Assembly (NCBI GenBank): GCA_007844125.1
Contig: CM017572.1
Span: 38,813,397-38,877,396, forward strand
Reading direction: 5' to 3'
Length of the DNA stretch: 64,000 nt
Source: Sinonovacula constricta
Taxonomy: Eukaryota; Mollusca; Bivalvia; Cardiida; Solecurtidae
Made by a program: the position numbers and the translations under genes. The notes below the pieces were generated by a model that made no database searches, was not told the DNA's origin, and was given only the letters and a program-made list of their open reading frames with translations. Positions 38,701 to 49,589 of this stretch are shown here, piece after piece (within the stretch, counting starts at the first letter, position 1; every line of letters starts with the position of its first letter).

Positions 38701-41700
38701 GTAGGCCACCTATCAGAAATTTCGTACATGAATAAAATAATTCTGATGATTGTAATGTTTTAGAAACTGGTTATAAAATAAATGAAATAGAGGTAAGCTA
38801 AATATAGCCTCTGTCAACTCAAAACTCTCCTCTTCGATAACCTCATTGGCGATTACCAGCTTAAGTTGTAAACAACAGATGTTGTTAACTACAGATGTTA
38901 AATGTTAATGATAACGGTCTGTATCTATATGCAGTTACGTGTTTTGTTTCTTCTTGCGTGTGGATACAAAGCTTACAAGTAGAACTGACATTACTATCGG
39001 AACTAACAGTGCCATAACTATGATGTTCACACAATGATTATTTTGAGAATAGTGTTAAAGATACTATACCTAAGATATTACTTTTTTAGTCAGTTTGGGA
39101 GAAACAGTAGATCTTCTGTACTGTTAAATGATATGTTCCTTTTGTTGACTTTACAAATAAAACATGTTACAGGCTTATGATTTTAAATTTGCCTTTTAAA
39201 ACAAATTACTAATAGTATGTTAAGTTCGTAAAGTAAACAAATAAACACACATTATTTACTAGTACTTGGCCTTTTTAATATAGTCACTGTCTGTCTGATG
39301 ACAAATTAATCAAGAAAGTTTAATAATTTTTGCAGTTTATTTCTTTAAAAGGTTATAGTTGCTGACTTGTAACTCCTCAGCCCCTAGCTGCATGTGTTCG
39401 AGTCCAGGTTGCGCTGAGAACTTTCACATGGGGAGGACTTCCAGCTAACCTGCGGTGCACTGGTAGTTCTACCTAGGCATAAATCTGGGGTCATCCTCCG
39501 CCAATAATAAGCTGGATGTTGCCAATACTTAACCAAACTGACAATAAATTTGTGTCGGTGCGATCTAACAAAAAAAAGAACAACAAATTTCTTTAAAAGT
39601 AAAATGAACGATTTTTTTGACTATTTGAAAACCAAAGAAGCAGAAATCTTAACAAATTCCTTTTTAATTTGAAAGGGAGTTTGTATATATATCGTCAATA
39701 TATGTCGCTCAGTTTATTGATATCATCAGTATGCAAAAAAGTAGAATCAATGACAGCCTTACATATAAGCACTTGAACAGAGGCAGACATGCCATAGTTA
39801 GAGATTCGTCAACTTGTAACTCTTCTGACAGCTTAGGCTTTCACCTTGTGGGTTCGAGTCCCTTTCGAGGTGAAGGTCTTCATGTGGGAAGGTCTTCCAA
39901 CTGATCTGCAGTTAGCCTGTGGCTTTACCATAAATGACAGCTGTGATGTATTTAAAGAAACTAAAACAGAAGCACTTGTACAGTCCAAAGTGCTGTCTGC
40001 TTTGCTACATGTGCATGTTTATATCATATTTGTTAACACATATTAGAAAAGGTATATGTTGGAATTTCTTTTCAGGTATTATTTATGATGTAATAGTGGA
40101 ACCTCCGAGTATAGGCTCAACAACAGATGAAAAGGGAAATTCCAAACCAGTAAGTGTCTTCACTCATTTTGATAGCAACATTGGACATTTAAGGCATCCT
40201 ATACATAGTTTTTTCCCTCTACCAAGAGATCTGTATTGTTCTCATAAACATAGTGTTTCTTTTGGTCTCTGATAAATACATCAAACTCCTATTCTTGCTG
40301 ATGGTATTCATATTTTTTCTCCATTGTAACCAAAGTAAGAACAAAAGTCTTCCTTACAGAACTATGGCCATTACATTACCAAGAACAATATTATTGAGTC
40401 AATGGCCTGTTAATAATTTTATGGCCACGAGTATACTGTACATCTACTGAAGCGTTCTGCTTTAAGCGCAGTTTCTGTACCCACTTGTAGCCACAGCAGA
40501 TATATGATCAATAAGGACCATTGCGACCTCACCTTGTTAGATATTTTCAGTGACTAAGTCAAATGGATCAATCTCACGAATATATTTTTTTCCTGTCATT
40601 TTTGTCTGTTGTTTGTGGCATTTTAAAATATCTATAAGTTGTTTTTATCAGCATTTATTTTTGTCACTTGGTCGCAATTTAGCAGTTAAACTGGCCTCAT
40701 GCCTTTAGCTTTAAAAGGTACCTTACTTCCTCAAACAGACATGCATACTTTTAAAATGCAACAGTAAAAAAATGTTTTGTAAGTTTAAGTTAAATAAGTG
40801 GTGGTTTAATGTTTCATTGATATTGTAAGTTCTTACTGGTATATTCTTTTGTCTCAAAAACCTATTCTCTATAGGAGTACTAGAGCCACTCACTTGTAAC
40901 TAAGCCCCTCACCATGTGACTGAGTTCCAGTAAGAGGAGGTTTTTCAGCAACCCTGTGGTGTGTAGGTGGCTCTACCCAGACATAAGGTTGGGGTCTTCC
41001 TCCACCATTCCAATAATTAGCTGTACACCTCCAATATGACCAATACCATGTCGGTGTGACGTAACAAAAACAATCTAAAAAAATAATTGGCTGTTTAATC
41101 AAGGTATTATTTAGCAGGTAAGTAAATAGCGAATAACACTATTATATATTTTGATTATTCTTTCCAGGTTGCCTTTATGCCATACAGAGTGAATGGCCAA
41201 TACATTATGGAGGGGTTGGCTTCCAGTTTCCTGTTCACCCTTGGTGGACTTGGGTTTGTTATTCTGGATCAGACCAACTCACCAGTCATGCCCAAACTAA
41301 ACAGAGTCCTATTGTTTTGTATTGGATTTGCATCAATCCTTATATCTTTCTTCATGTGCCGAGTATTCATGAGAATGAAGCTGCCGTAAGTCAATTATAA
41401 CAGCTATAGCCAAATTAAAAATACTGTATTAGGTAATTAAACAACAGAAAAGGGATTTATTTACTTTGGAATTTTCATACTGTTGAGCTAAACTTTATTC
41501 TGTCTAAAATAAAAAATGGAGATCTCTTAATGAAAAGCACCTCATTGTTTGTGTATTGTATTTTCTCAGTTTATTAGTACCAGTATTTAAGATAAGTTTA
41601 TTAAATTCCATGTTTCTAAACTGGTGTGACTTTACAATTAATATTATGTTTTTCTTAGATAATGGACATTAACAAATAATTGTTACTAACAAGAATAAAA

Positions 41701-42032
41701 CACTTAAGAAATACTTCTACTGTTTAATTGGACAACTGGATCAATAACTATAGAAGTTGACATATACTGTCCAGAGTAACAGAAGATTAACTAGGGCTGA
41801 CACTGTCTTTCAGATATTATGAAAACATATTTTTGTAGAATGGTTTATGGTTTTTTATGTTGTCTGTATACATTGCAGTTTTATTTAAGTATTATTATCT
41901 GGACCTTATTAAAATATATGTATATATATTCCTAAATCTTACCAATTCAAGCTTTGCAATCTAAGGGTTAGTAGGAAGAACAGACATTAACGTTCATTAT
42001 TTTATACTTTCAGAGGGTACCTTACTGGTTAG
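29564..42032 (+). CDS. OSTC: Oligosaccharyltransferase complex subunit OSTC (complete, four exons)
   Basis: OSTC (DC2) is a small ER membrane subunit of the STT3A-type oligosaccharyltransferase, which links the complex to the Sec61 translocon for co-translational N-glycosylation. Exons 29564-29702, 40076-40149, 41168-41385 and 42014-42032 join with GT/AG sites and matching phases to 149 codons plus stop, the length I know for animal OSTC. The N terminus keeps [14 protein letters not shown]; the middle reads [16 protein letters not shown]; the third exon has [20 protein letters not shown] and FMRMKLP, then GYLTG at the end. Three hydrophobic helices lie near residues 33-55, 83-104 and 117-138. 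No defect is seen, so it should be functional. Intron 1 (10.4 kb) is swollen by nested transposons. Poly(A) signals lie at 42595 and 42876. Confidence 0.97.
29703..30168. other. OSTC intron 1, start
   Basis: AT-rich intronic DNA with no recognised element before the MITE. Confidence 0.5.
30177..30984. mobile_element. 808-bp MITE with 80-bp inverted repeats and 8-bp target duplication
   Basis: The first and last ~80 bp are inverted copies of each other. The inner ~62 bases differ at one position; the outer ~17 differ at about six. Each arm contains four spaced copies of AATGTACCA. ATATCAGT flanks both ends (30169-30176 and 30985-30992). No coding capacity is seen. An 8-bp duplication is compatible with hAT, P or Merlin families; the ends GGTTGTCGG / GGGTGGTGG do not let me choose. 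Confidence 0.92.
31542..34154 (+). mobile_element. pogo/Tigger-like DNA transposon
   Basis: Ends read TCACCGCGCAACCCCTATTC at the left and, inverted, TCCCGGAGCAACCCCTTTTC at the right, both flanked by TA (31540-31541 and 34155-34156), the target-site duplication of the Tc1/mariner/pogo group. A second GGTCGAATAGAGG motif near 33,930 is a subterminal copy of the end. It carries one two-exon transposase gene. Confidence 0.9.
31694..33784 (+). pseudogene. pogo-type transposase with C-terminal PHD-like finger, inactivated
   Basis: A 15-base first exon (31694-31708, MEIRK) precedes exon 2 at 32023-33784. Repaired length would be about 591 residues. The N-terminal psq-type helix-turn-helix contains [20 protein letters not shown]. 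The DDE_1 catalytic domain shows its acidic residues in [18 protein letters not shown] and [13 protein letters not shown]. The tail has Lys-rich and acidic stretches and a zinc-finger-like end with [16 protein letters not shown] and FLCPSC. Two lesions are visible: one extra T near 32315-32317 (frame shift after ETINLA) and a TAG at 32849-32851 just before the second catalytic Asp. The three separate open frames are pieces of this one gene. Confidence 0.92.
34157..35192. other. Interior of the hAT-like insertion
   Basis: Moderately AT-rich unique DNA between the pogo element and the TA-flanked element. No coding match or repeat is recognised. Confidence 0.45.
35195..36430. mobile_element. 1.24-kb TA-flanked non-autonomous transposon
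   Basis: The left end CCGTATTTTGCGGAATATAG and the right end, inverted, CCGTGCTTTGCGGAATACAA match at 16 of 20 positions. TA flanks each end (35193-35194, 36431-36432), so a Tc1/mariner or pogo relative is likely. Near both ends lies GCGGGGAATATTCCG. Inside, a ~120-bp unit (ACTGGGGTCAGA..TTAAGGACC) occurs twice in tandem at about 35,370-35,585. No transposase is seen. Confidence 0.75.
36784..37029 (+). mobile_element. SINE family A, 5'-truncated copy
   Basis: Matches the full copy at 48882-49149 from its tRNA-like B box (GGTTCGAACCCCGGCCGGGT) to the tail ATGCCGGCTAATCCCA. An 11-bp duplication, CATACTGTACA, flanks it exactly (36773-36783, 37030-37040). Missing the first ~25 bases, it is a genuine truncated retrotransposition product. 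Confidence 0.92.
37041..38560. other. Interior of the hAT-like insertion, right part
   Basis: AT-rich DNA. The 65-codon minus frame at 37745-37942 has no match. GATACGGAGCCCTAGTAAC near 38,112 resembles a transposon end, but I found no partner. Confidence 0.4.
39355..39575 (+). mobile_element. SINE family B copy
   Basis: Contains the tRNA-like stretch GCTGACTTGTAACTCCTCAG with TGTTCGAGTCCAGG, then the family body (CACATGGGGAGGACTTCCAG, GGTAGTTCTACC, GGGGTCATCCTCCGCCA, GTGTCGGTGCGATCTAACA) and an A-rich tail. Related copies sit at 39797, 40876, 45385, 52130 (minus) and 52550 (minus). Confidence 0.75.
39797..39935 (+). mobile_element. SINE family B copy, 3'-truncated
   Basis: Has CGTCAACTTGTAACTCTTCT, GGGTTCGAGTCCC and the CATGTGGGAAGGTCTTCCAA block, then ends. 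The remaining family body is missing. Confidence 0.65.
40076..40149 (+). CDS. OSTC: OSTC exon 2
   Basis: 74 nt, acceptor TTTTCAG, donor GTAAGT. With the G from exon 1 it encodes [20 protein letters not shown] and GNSKP, the lumenal loop after the first helix. Confidence 0.97.
40876..41085 (+). mobile_element. SINE family B copy in OSTC intron 2
   Basis: Body motifs CACTTGTAACTAAGCCCCTC, GGTGGCTCTACCCAGACA, GGGGTCTTCCTCCACCA and TGTCGGTGTGACGTAACA, then an A-rich end. It stops about 80 bp before the exon 3 acceptor. Confidence 0.75.
41168..41385 (+). CDS. OSTC: OSTC exon 3
   Basis: 218 nt, acceptor CTTTCCAG, donor GTAAGT. Encodes [16 protein letters not shown] through to FMRMKL, covering helices 2 and 3. 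Very close to the animal OSTC consensus. Confidence 0.98.
42014..42032 (+). CDS. OSTC: OSTC exon 4 (last six codons and stop)
   Basis: 19 nt after acceptor CTTTCAG. Completes the split Pro codon, then GYLTG and TAG. This matches the short conserved tail of OSTC and explains why the upstream frame ends without a natural stop. Confidence 0.93.
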
Positions 42033-43994
42033 GATTGTTAGATGAATCCATGACCATCACCTATGCAGCTCCTACCTTCTGTACCCAGGAATTACAGCTT
42101 ACGTACAGTTGTTAAAACAACTTATTGTCTTATACTCCAAAGTTCAAAAAATGTCATTGCTTAAATGTATGCATGTCTCAATTTGAATATTAATGGGCTC
42201 TAAACTATTTGCTTAAAAAATGGAAATTTATTAGGAGCAGTTCTTTTCGCAAGGACATGTATATGTCTTAGTTGATGAAAAAAAAAAATCTATTGCATTG
42301 TTGTATGAAGTTATCTTTTTGATTCAATTTAATCAATGTGTTAAAAATGTTTTGTTAAAATACACATTAAAACAACTGACTGATGTTCCAATATTTTTTT
42401 TGTAGTAGATTTGTATTAAATTTCTATATTCCTTTAATACCACATGTATACTGGTTTTCTCTGGTAATATGAAACATAGTGTTATAGTCTAACTTAGTCA
42501 TAGCCTAATATATTTAAAGTACATGTGTTTGTATTTTCTATGATCCAGATGACTTCCTTGTCAATCGAAAATGTAGTATTGCTCGAGCGTTACCAATAAA
42601 TGGTAGAATAGAAATTAATTATAATATCTGACCAAACATTGTTTTATACTTGAGTATGTGGTTCGTAGAATGGCTGATATATTTGTATTTATGTGTGTTA
42701 CTTGTCCTTGAAAAATCACCACCATCTCAACTATAGGTACTGACAGGCTATTAATATAAGTGTTTTGTTACTAATAATATCTTGTATAATTTACATTTAT
42801 GTATGTTTGAGTCTGCATACGCTATGTGTTTTTGATGTCAGTGTAAATGTATAGGATACATTAATGTCCTACTTCAATAAATTAGTTTGTTAAGAGTTTG
42901 TTTTTGTTTGTTCTTAAAATTACCAAAGCATAATAACTTGTCTGGAAGATATAGAAATAATTAAAATGCTTGTAATTGATCAAATGTTGTGTTGTATGAT
43001 ATGAAATTATGATGAGAGCAGTTATTATAAAGTTTTTCTTTTCAAGTTTGCTAAAAAATCAAAGCTCACTGATAATGACTAGACTTTGGTAGCCTAGTTG
43101 AATTGAAAAGACCCAGTTTAATTTTTTTTAATAAGTCCGGAATAAATCAACTGTTCACCCTTTGATGTTTAAACTGATAAGGTACTGTGAAAATTACAAG
43201 CTAAATAAAAACAAACTAGGCCAAACAAAGCTCCAATATGATTCCAAAAGGTTTCATATAATTATATGGAACGTCAGTACAGTCAATGCAAGGCCACATA
43301 CCAGTACTCCCTTTACTTGTTGAATTAAACTTGACACATATTTCTAGGCTTGTTGTAATTTATTCAAACTACAGCCTAAGTTGCTCTTGTTTTGCATGCA
43401 ACCTACTAAGCAGGCTCTATGTAACAACCAGGTCACAGATTAATTCATTTAAACTCAAAAATTAAGCCACAATAAAACTACACAACCTGGTCACATGTAT
43501 TGAAACTCACAATCGGGTCACATCTTGGAACAACTTGGTCTCATATTGGATTGAAACTTCAAGCACACATTCTTAGCTACTTAACATTGAAACCCTAACA
43601 AGAATTTCAATGTTTTAAATTTATTCAGTTACAACTTTTGAATTCTTTTTTCGGTTGCCTGTTACCATTTGCTATTAAGGCTCTAGCCAAACAACTGGTG
43701 CATTTATTAAAACAACTCACATAATTATGCCTTTTTTTGTGAGACCTATATTTGTAATTAAGTTTTATTTTTCCCAATTGGATATTGTGAAAAATATAGC
43801 CTATTTATTAAATGATTGGTGGAGCTGCAGTTTTGTGTATAAGTACTATTTGACTTGAATATATTAATATATTAATAATGAGCACATACATGGGAAGTAA
43901 TATTCCACATATGATTTCAAACCTACTAAAATAATTAACTTTGATAGTTTTGGGTTTTTATTTTATTGCACAGAATTGACTTTGAAAAAAAAAG

Positions 43995-44036
<42 letters not shown>

Positions 44037-44850
44037 TGATCAAAATTGTGCATGCAAATATTATCAAGCTTCAATCACTCTATTGGGCACTTAAATAGTA
44101 AAGCAAGCTTTCCTCTGAAAGAGCTTGTTTTTTTTATGCAAATACACAAAACACATTCCAAAAAAGACTTATTCTGCTAGGAGTTCTTGCTGATCAAGAT
44201 TTGGCAGATTTTATTTAGTTTTATTTAAGCATCACTTGTTAACATGTACAGCACTAAAAGGGTAAATTTAGATCTAAATAATGTTGATTGTTCACATATG
44301 ATCTAGTGATCAGAGGGAGTATTTTAATACATTATTCATTGTGCTTCAACAAAGTTAAAAATTTTGCAAACACAATTTTAAAAATGGGAAAATGAATTGT
44401 GACTAAGCCACTATCATACAGATTTTTTAATTATTTAACATACTAGTTTAATGATTCAAGATTGGTTAATATGATTCTGTAATACTACAAATATTGGGTG
44501 GGAAAAAGGTCACAAGGATCCTATTAGTTTGAAACGGCTGAATAGTTCTTGGATAAAAAATAAATAACACAGGTTAAAACGGTCATAATAAATTTGACCA
44601 ACGTTGAATAATTTATTTTAAAATTTTGTGAAGGATTTATATCAAGGCAATTGGTTTATCTTGAATCAAAAGCAATACAATCCATTTAAAGCAAGTATAT
44701 ACAGCCAAAGCTACTGCCCTGATTATAAAAACAAGTTCAAACAGTTCGATTAAATTTATGTCATATGAAGAATCGAAATTAAAGATTGTTTATCAGTAAC
44801 TGAAGCTTATACGAATACAAGACTTCGGGTCCCGGATAATAAACAATTTA
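42033..44850. other. OSTC 3' UTR and intergenic DNA
   Basis: AATAAA signals at 42595-42600 and 42876-42881 are likely polyadenylation sites. Beyond 42,900 the DNA is AT-rich with no gene. An (AT)n microsatellite lies at 43,999-44,035. Confidence 0.6.
43999..44035. repeat. (AT)n microsatellite
   Basis: Uninterrupted AT dinucleotides, about 37 bp. Confidence 0.97.
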
Positions 44851-45804
44851 GTGTTCCGGTAATTCACTTCCGGTTCTTATTCAATAACAAACTACGAAGT
44901 TGATAAAGTTTGTAGGGTAGATTTCTCCTGAGATGCTGAAAAAGGGAATACAGGTCTCAAAAAATGAAGAGGTAAACTTGGCGTCCATTTTAATTATCGT
45001 GCATCTGTTTTTCTGTTTGCTAAACATTGTTTTATTCCCTAACTGACCACTCACAGAATTTTGACAGATGGGATTCGGAAGGAATAATTCCCCCACATAG
45101 ATCCTCCGTCGTTTTTTCAGTCAGTATTTTTTTCTCGAATATGTTTATATGTTGTTGTTTTTTTGTCTAATGAATTGAATGAATTTTATTTTAAATTTTT
45201 TATGTTGGGATAAAAACGCTGCAACCTAATAACAATTTAAGTGTTAAGAGCATATAAAATCAAGGTATACAAGTGATGGATTAAGGTAACGGAGATTTAA
45301 TTGGATTACGTTAATAATGAATGTTAAAAACAACAACACTTTTTTATAAGTTTTAGTTGCAATAAGTTACAAATGTAAATTTTTAGTGGCACCCATGGCG
45401 TAGTGGTAGAGTCGCCGATTGGAAACTCCTCTGACTGCTTAGCCCCTCACCTAGGTGGTTTAGTTAATGTGAGAAGGTCTTCCAACTGATGACTGATGGT
45501 GGCTCTACCTGGACATGTGTCTGGAGTCTTCCTCAACCAAAATGCTGGACATTGCTATAATAATCATAAATGGTCGCTGCGATGTATTTCAAAAACAAAA
45601 AAACATAATTTTTAGTCTACATTATGAGCAAAATGCAGATAAAGCAAAAATAAATAAATTTATATGTTTCATTATTTGATACCTTCTTAACTTCATTGAA
45701 CTTTTTCAGATAAACTTTGCGAGAATGGGTGTGTAACAGACTCACCAGACCCGTTAACTGTCATCACATCACTTGACAGAAAAAAAAAGTAACCACTCAC
45801 TATC
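44851..45804 (+). promoter_or_regulatory. Upstream region and possible 5' UTR exons of the 133-residue gene
   Basis: A possible first exon ends at a GAAGAG/GTAAAC donor near 44,971. A CTTTTTCAG acceptor at 45,709 would join the non-coding leader to the coding exon, with a short upstream frame ending at GTGTGTAA. The SINE family B copy at 45,385 lies in this proposed intron. This is inferred from splice motifs only. Confidence 0.35.
45385..45605 (+). mobile_element. SINE family B copy, near full length
   Basis: Starts GTGGCACCCATGGCGTAGTG with GTAGAGTCGCC, the head of a Leu/Ser-type tRNA. Body motifs TGAGAAGGTCTTCCAACTGA, GGTGGCTCTACCTGG and GGAGTCTTCCTCAACCA follow, then a CAAAAACAAAAAAAC tail. 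Confidence 0.8.
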
Positions 45805-46206
45805 ATGTCTTGCAATACTCCTGTGTCAATGGCAGAGCCTCAAAGTTCAACAACATCTAATCAAGTGAGAAGTGTTCCCACCACATCATCATCTTCATTT
45901 ATGGATGGGGCATTCTTGCAGGAAAAAGTAGCAGATACACAAACCAAAATAGAGAAAGCTTGCAAGCATATTGTGCAACTTGACAAGAAAATTAAGGACC
46001 TGGAAGTCCAGTACAGGCGAGCAGTGAAACATAAAAAGAACTCCTTCCGTTACAACCTACGGTTACGTCTCTCTATTGTGACTGGAGTCAAAATGATGTA
46101 TCACCATTATGCAAGTACTAAAGCTGAAGAACTTAATCGCTTGCATAGACAGCGAAACAGTGATGCAGGATCAAATGCAATAGTGAGAACTTACCCGGTG
46201 TCGTAG
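45805..46206 (+). CDS. 133-residue coiled-coil protein of unknown function
   Basis: A single uninterrupted frame of 133 codons. The first ~35 residues are Ser/Thr-rich and probably disordered. Residues about 38-72 (AFLQEKVADTQTKIEKACKH and IVQLDKKIKDLEVQYRRAV) form a likely coiled coil with leucine/isoleucine heptads. A basic segment follows (KHKKNSFRYNLRLRLSIVTG), then KMMYHHYASTKAEELNRLHR. There is no signal peptide, membrane helix or zinc motif. I do not recognise the family. Codon-like composition, an acceptor site upstream and the absence of repeats support a real gene. It may be the sole coding exon of a short gene or the last exon of a longer one. Confidence 0.7.
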   Translation: MSCNTPVSMAEPQSSTTSNQVRSVPTTSSSSFMDGAFLQEKVADTQTKIEKACKHIVQLDKKIKDLEVQYRRAVKHKKNSFRYNLRLRLSIVTGVKMMYHHYASTKAEELNRLHRQRNSDAGSNAIVRTYPVS

Positions 46207-48090
46207 AATGTGAAGTCTGTTGGTTATTCAATGCAGCATTTGTAACTTGCAGCAGTGTATACCAGGGGCAGTGTCTGTTTGTTTTGTAAACCATTAAGAA
46301 AGAATGAGAAGATAGTTCAATATCCTTACAGTATTCATGTAGAGAACATTTTATTTTTATGATTCAACAGTAAGACTGTTTGATGTTTTAGGTTGCTGCA
46401 GTGTCAGAAAGTTGTTTTGCCGTCAAGAGTGGATCATCTGCAAGAGAAAAGATAGAGCCAGACATGGTGTAACTTTGACATGGTTTAACTTTGACATGGT
46501 TTAAAAGATTGGATTGAAAGGCATTTCTTTTGATAGAATGACAACAATAGCAGGATAAATAATATATAATTCAGTCTACCAAAACAAAAATGCATTAATT
46601 ATATATTTACACCACACATAAGGTAAATATATTAATATAATAATAATTACAAAATTTAGATAACTAAATTATTAATGCAAGGCCCTTTTAATTTTGAGAA
46701 AGTGTATTATTCATAGTGATGGAATATTCTGATGATAACATAGGAGTAGGAGAACACTTGACTGAAATTTCCATCAGTGATAATAGCAATTCTTACATTG
46801 ACTATTTATACCCAGTAACTTACACATGAACTTCCATTCTTGTTACCTCAATCCTATGTTGAATTTATGAACAACAGGTTGTTTTATTAGTATTTAGAAT
46901 GTTGGATTAAGCTGACATGTTTAAAGAGTTGTCCCAGAAATTTCATAGATTTTAGCTCTAAAATAGCTATACTACAGCTTGTATCCACTTTGTATAAGTA
47001 TACCAGTTGGACTGCTCTATCTATTGGACTCTGTTATAGTCAGTTTGTAACTATAACATGCAAGTCATTTTTTATCTAATTGTATTTGGAGAAGAGGTTT
47101 ATTAGGTGGTTTATTTTTAGTTAATGTTTTGTTAATGATTGTTTGTTTTGTTCAAGTTTTACTTTATTGTTCAGAGTTGTTGCAATTATTAATACCATGG
47201 TCAGTAAGGAATAATGTTAGTTTGATAAAGTAGTTTATACATTTATCATATGCAACTTTCAAATCATATAGTTTATTTTGAATGCTGTTATTTCTTATTT
47301 CAGATTTTATACAGTTGTGGTTAAACGTTTTGTACTTTTTTGTATTTGTTTTATTTAAAAGAAACTTAAATAATCTTGTTTTTAATACATTATGTATGAG
47401 TATGTATTAGAATGGGGTATTTTTTTATGTTAATGGGGGGGGGGGGGTATTGTGCTGTAAAATTCCAGCAAGTAAAGGGTTAAGTCATTGAAATTATTTG
47501 CAAGAACTGTTAAACTCAATTATCTATAACCTCTTGTTATAGAGTGAATATAATATTTGTATCGGAATACATTTTGCCTCTATACATTAAAATTATTTCA
47601 GAAAGGCTTGTAAGTCTTTGAATTAAATGATTTGTGACCAAAAAGTTTCAAAAGAGCAGTTTTTATCTGATACATTGTTGTTTTTAACTCATAACATTGA
47701 TTTGTTTCAAATGACTGAAACAATGTTGGTGTGACCAATGTCCTGAAGACAGACACATTTAAGATCGATGTGAGCAACATGTTTTGTTTAAAACATATTT
47801 CTTTTTAAAGGATGAGTGTACACCAAGTTGTTTCTACAGACTTTAATCTTTTTTAGTTGACTACTTATTGTTGGAAGCAGTTATCTATGAAGTAACTTGC
47901 TGGAACAATTTATGGTAAATGGTCTCTCCTCAGGACTTATATCAGCTATTATGTCTGGGGTTCAAACCAGAGTCATGTTGGTGGTGCCTTCTGAAATCTC
48001 TATGTATTAAAGTTGGGTGTATTTTATGAATGGCAGCCTTTTTAGATCACCTGACCTGCTCAAGTAAGCTTTTCTGATACATTTTCATCT
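46207..48090. other. 3' flank of the 133-residue gene and intergenic DNA
   Basis: AT-rich. Near 46,470-46,505 TTTGACATGGTTTAA occurs in tandem. A 13-base G run lies at 47,435-47,447. No other feature is recognised. Confidence 0.5.
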
Positions 48091-49345
48091 GGCATCAACA
48101 ACTTGCTTGTCAACTTACTAGAGGCTACAGTTTTTTTTAATCCAGTCTTCATCAAACTTGACAATGTTTGTATTCAAGAAATCTTGGATAAGTTCATAAT
48201 TGGGTCACATGGGATCAAAAACTATGACATTAGGTCAGAGTTTAGGAAAATCATGTGAACACATTAGAGTCCACATTTATGGCCCAATCTTACTAAACTT
48301 GGACACAATGTTTGCCTGCATGAAATCTTGGATTAGTTCGTAACTTGGTGATATGGGTTTAAAAGTATGCCACTAGGTCACCTTTGATAATAACCTTGTG
48401 AGTACACTAAAGGCCACATTTATTCCACAGTCTTTACCAAACTTGGTCAGAATGTTTGTGACCATGAAATCTTAGACATGTTCATAACTGGGTCATGTGG
48501 GGTAAAAAAAAGTTTGTCACTAGGTCAAATCTTAGAAAAATCTTGTGAACACACTAGAGACCATATTTATGGTCTAATCTTTACCAAACTTGGCCAGAAT
48601 ATTTGCCTGCATAATATCTAGGATGAGTTTGTAACTGAATCATGTGGGGTCAAAAAGTAGGTCACTAGGCCAAATCTTAGAAAACCCGTGTAAACACACT
48701 AGAGTTCACATTTATGGCCCAGTCTTCACTAAACATGACTAGAATGTTTTCCTGCATGAAAACTTAGGTGAGTTAGTAACTGGGTCACATGGGGTCAAAA
48801 AAAAGTCACTTAGTCAAACTTTAGAAAAGCGTTGTGAACACGCTTAGAGGCCACATTGATGGCCCAATCTTCACCAAACTTGTAGCTCAGGTGGTAGAGC
48901 GTTGGCTTGCGGATCGGGAGGTCGTGGGTTCGAACCCCGGCCGGGTCAAACCAAAGACTTTAAAGTTGGTCGTAGTGGCTTCCCTCCTAACGCTAGGGGC
49001 TAAGGGGACAGCATTACGCCTGACTCGTCGGTGTCAGTATAATGGACCGGCCGGGTTCAGTCCCTGGGCACCTCATAAGTGCCCCTGTGCTATAATGATA
49101 GAAATGTCGCTGCGCAGTATCGGCAAAAATGCCGGCTAATCCCATCCCATCACCAAACTTGGCCAGAATAATTGAATGTATAAAATCTTAGATATGTTTT
49201 GAACTGGCTCAGTTGGATTCAGTAGGTCACTAGGTAAAATTCTAGAATCAGCCAAGTGGCAACACTCATGGTCCAATCTTCTCCAAAGATTTAAAAGTTA
49301 ATAACTCTTAATTATTTGATGCCAGATATGAGCCCACAAAAAGCA
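48091..49345. repeat. Tandem dispersed repeat, ~146-bp unit, about 6 copies
   Basis: Landmarks recur about every 146 bp: CCACATTTATGGCCCAATCT near 48267, 48412, 48559, 48707 and 48850, each followed by ACCAAACTTGG..AGAATGTTTG, GGGTCA(C/T)(A/G)TGGGGTCAAAA and CACTAGGTCAAATCTTAGAA. Copies are diverged, so this is old. The last copy is interrupted by the SINE at 48882. Confidence 0.88.
48882..49149 (+). mobile_element. SINE family A, full-length copy
   Basis: The head is tRNA-like: A box TAGCTCAGGTGGTAGAGC and B box GGTTCGAACCCCGGCC. The body includes CCTAACGCTAGGGGC, GGACAGCATTACGCCTGACT and AATGTCGCTGCGCAGTATCG, ending ATGCCGGCTAATCCCATCCC. TCACCAAACTT is duplicated exactly on both sides (48871-48881, 49150-49160). 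The open frame across it is not coding. Confidence 0.95.
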
Positions 49346-49589
49346 TGTGTCCTCAGGTGAGGGATTAAGAAGTATTGAGATTAGAAACATTTATTTGCCC
49401 TTATATTTTGTTCACAAAAATATCTTTTAAAATGCCTTTTGGAAAAAAATGATATAAATTATACAAGTTGATAAAAAGCATTTACACATGGACCTGATAA
49501 GATATAAAGGAAAGACGAAGGAGAAACCTTGTTAATTGTCAAAATGCATTACTTGATCAATTTGATTTTTGTCAATTATCTTTGAATCC

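Larger units (their letters stand above)
38630..40075. other. OSTC intron 1, end, with two SINE family B copies
   Basis: Two family B SINE copies lie at about 39,355-39,575 and 39,797-39,935. The rest is AT-rich and featureless. Confidence 0.6.

Noticed and set aside
48882..48950. tRNA gene with A and B boxes
   Set aside because: It is the head of a SINE: it continues into a conserved body shared with 36784-37029 and has target duplications.
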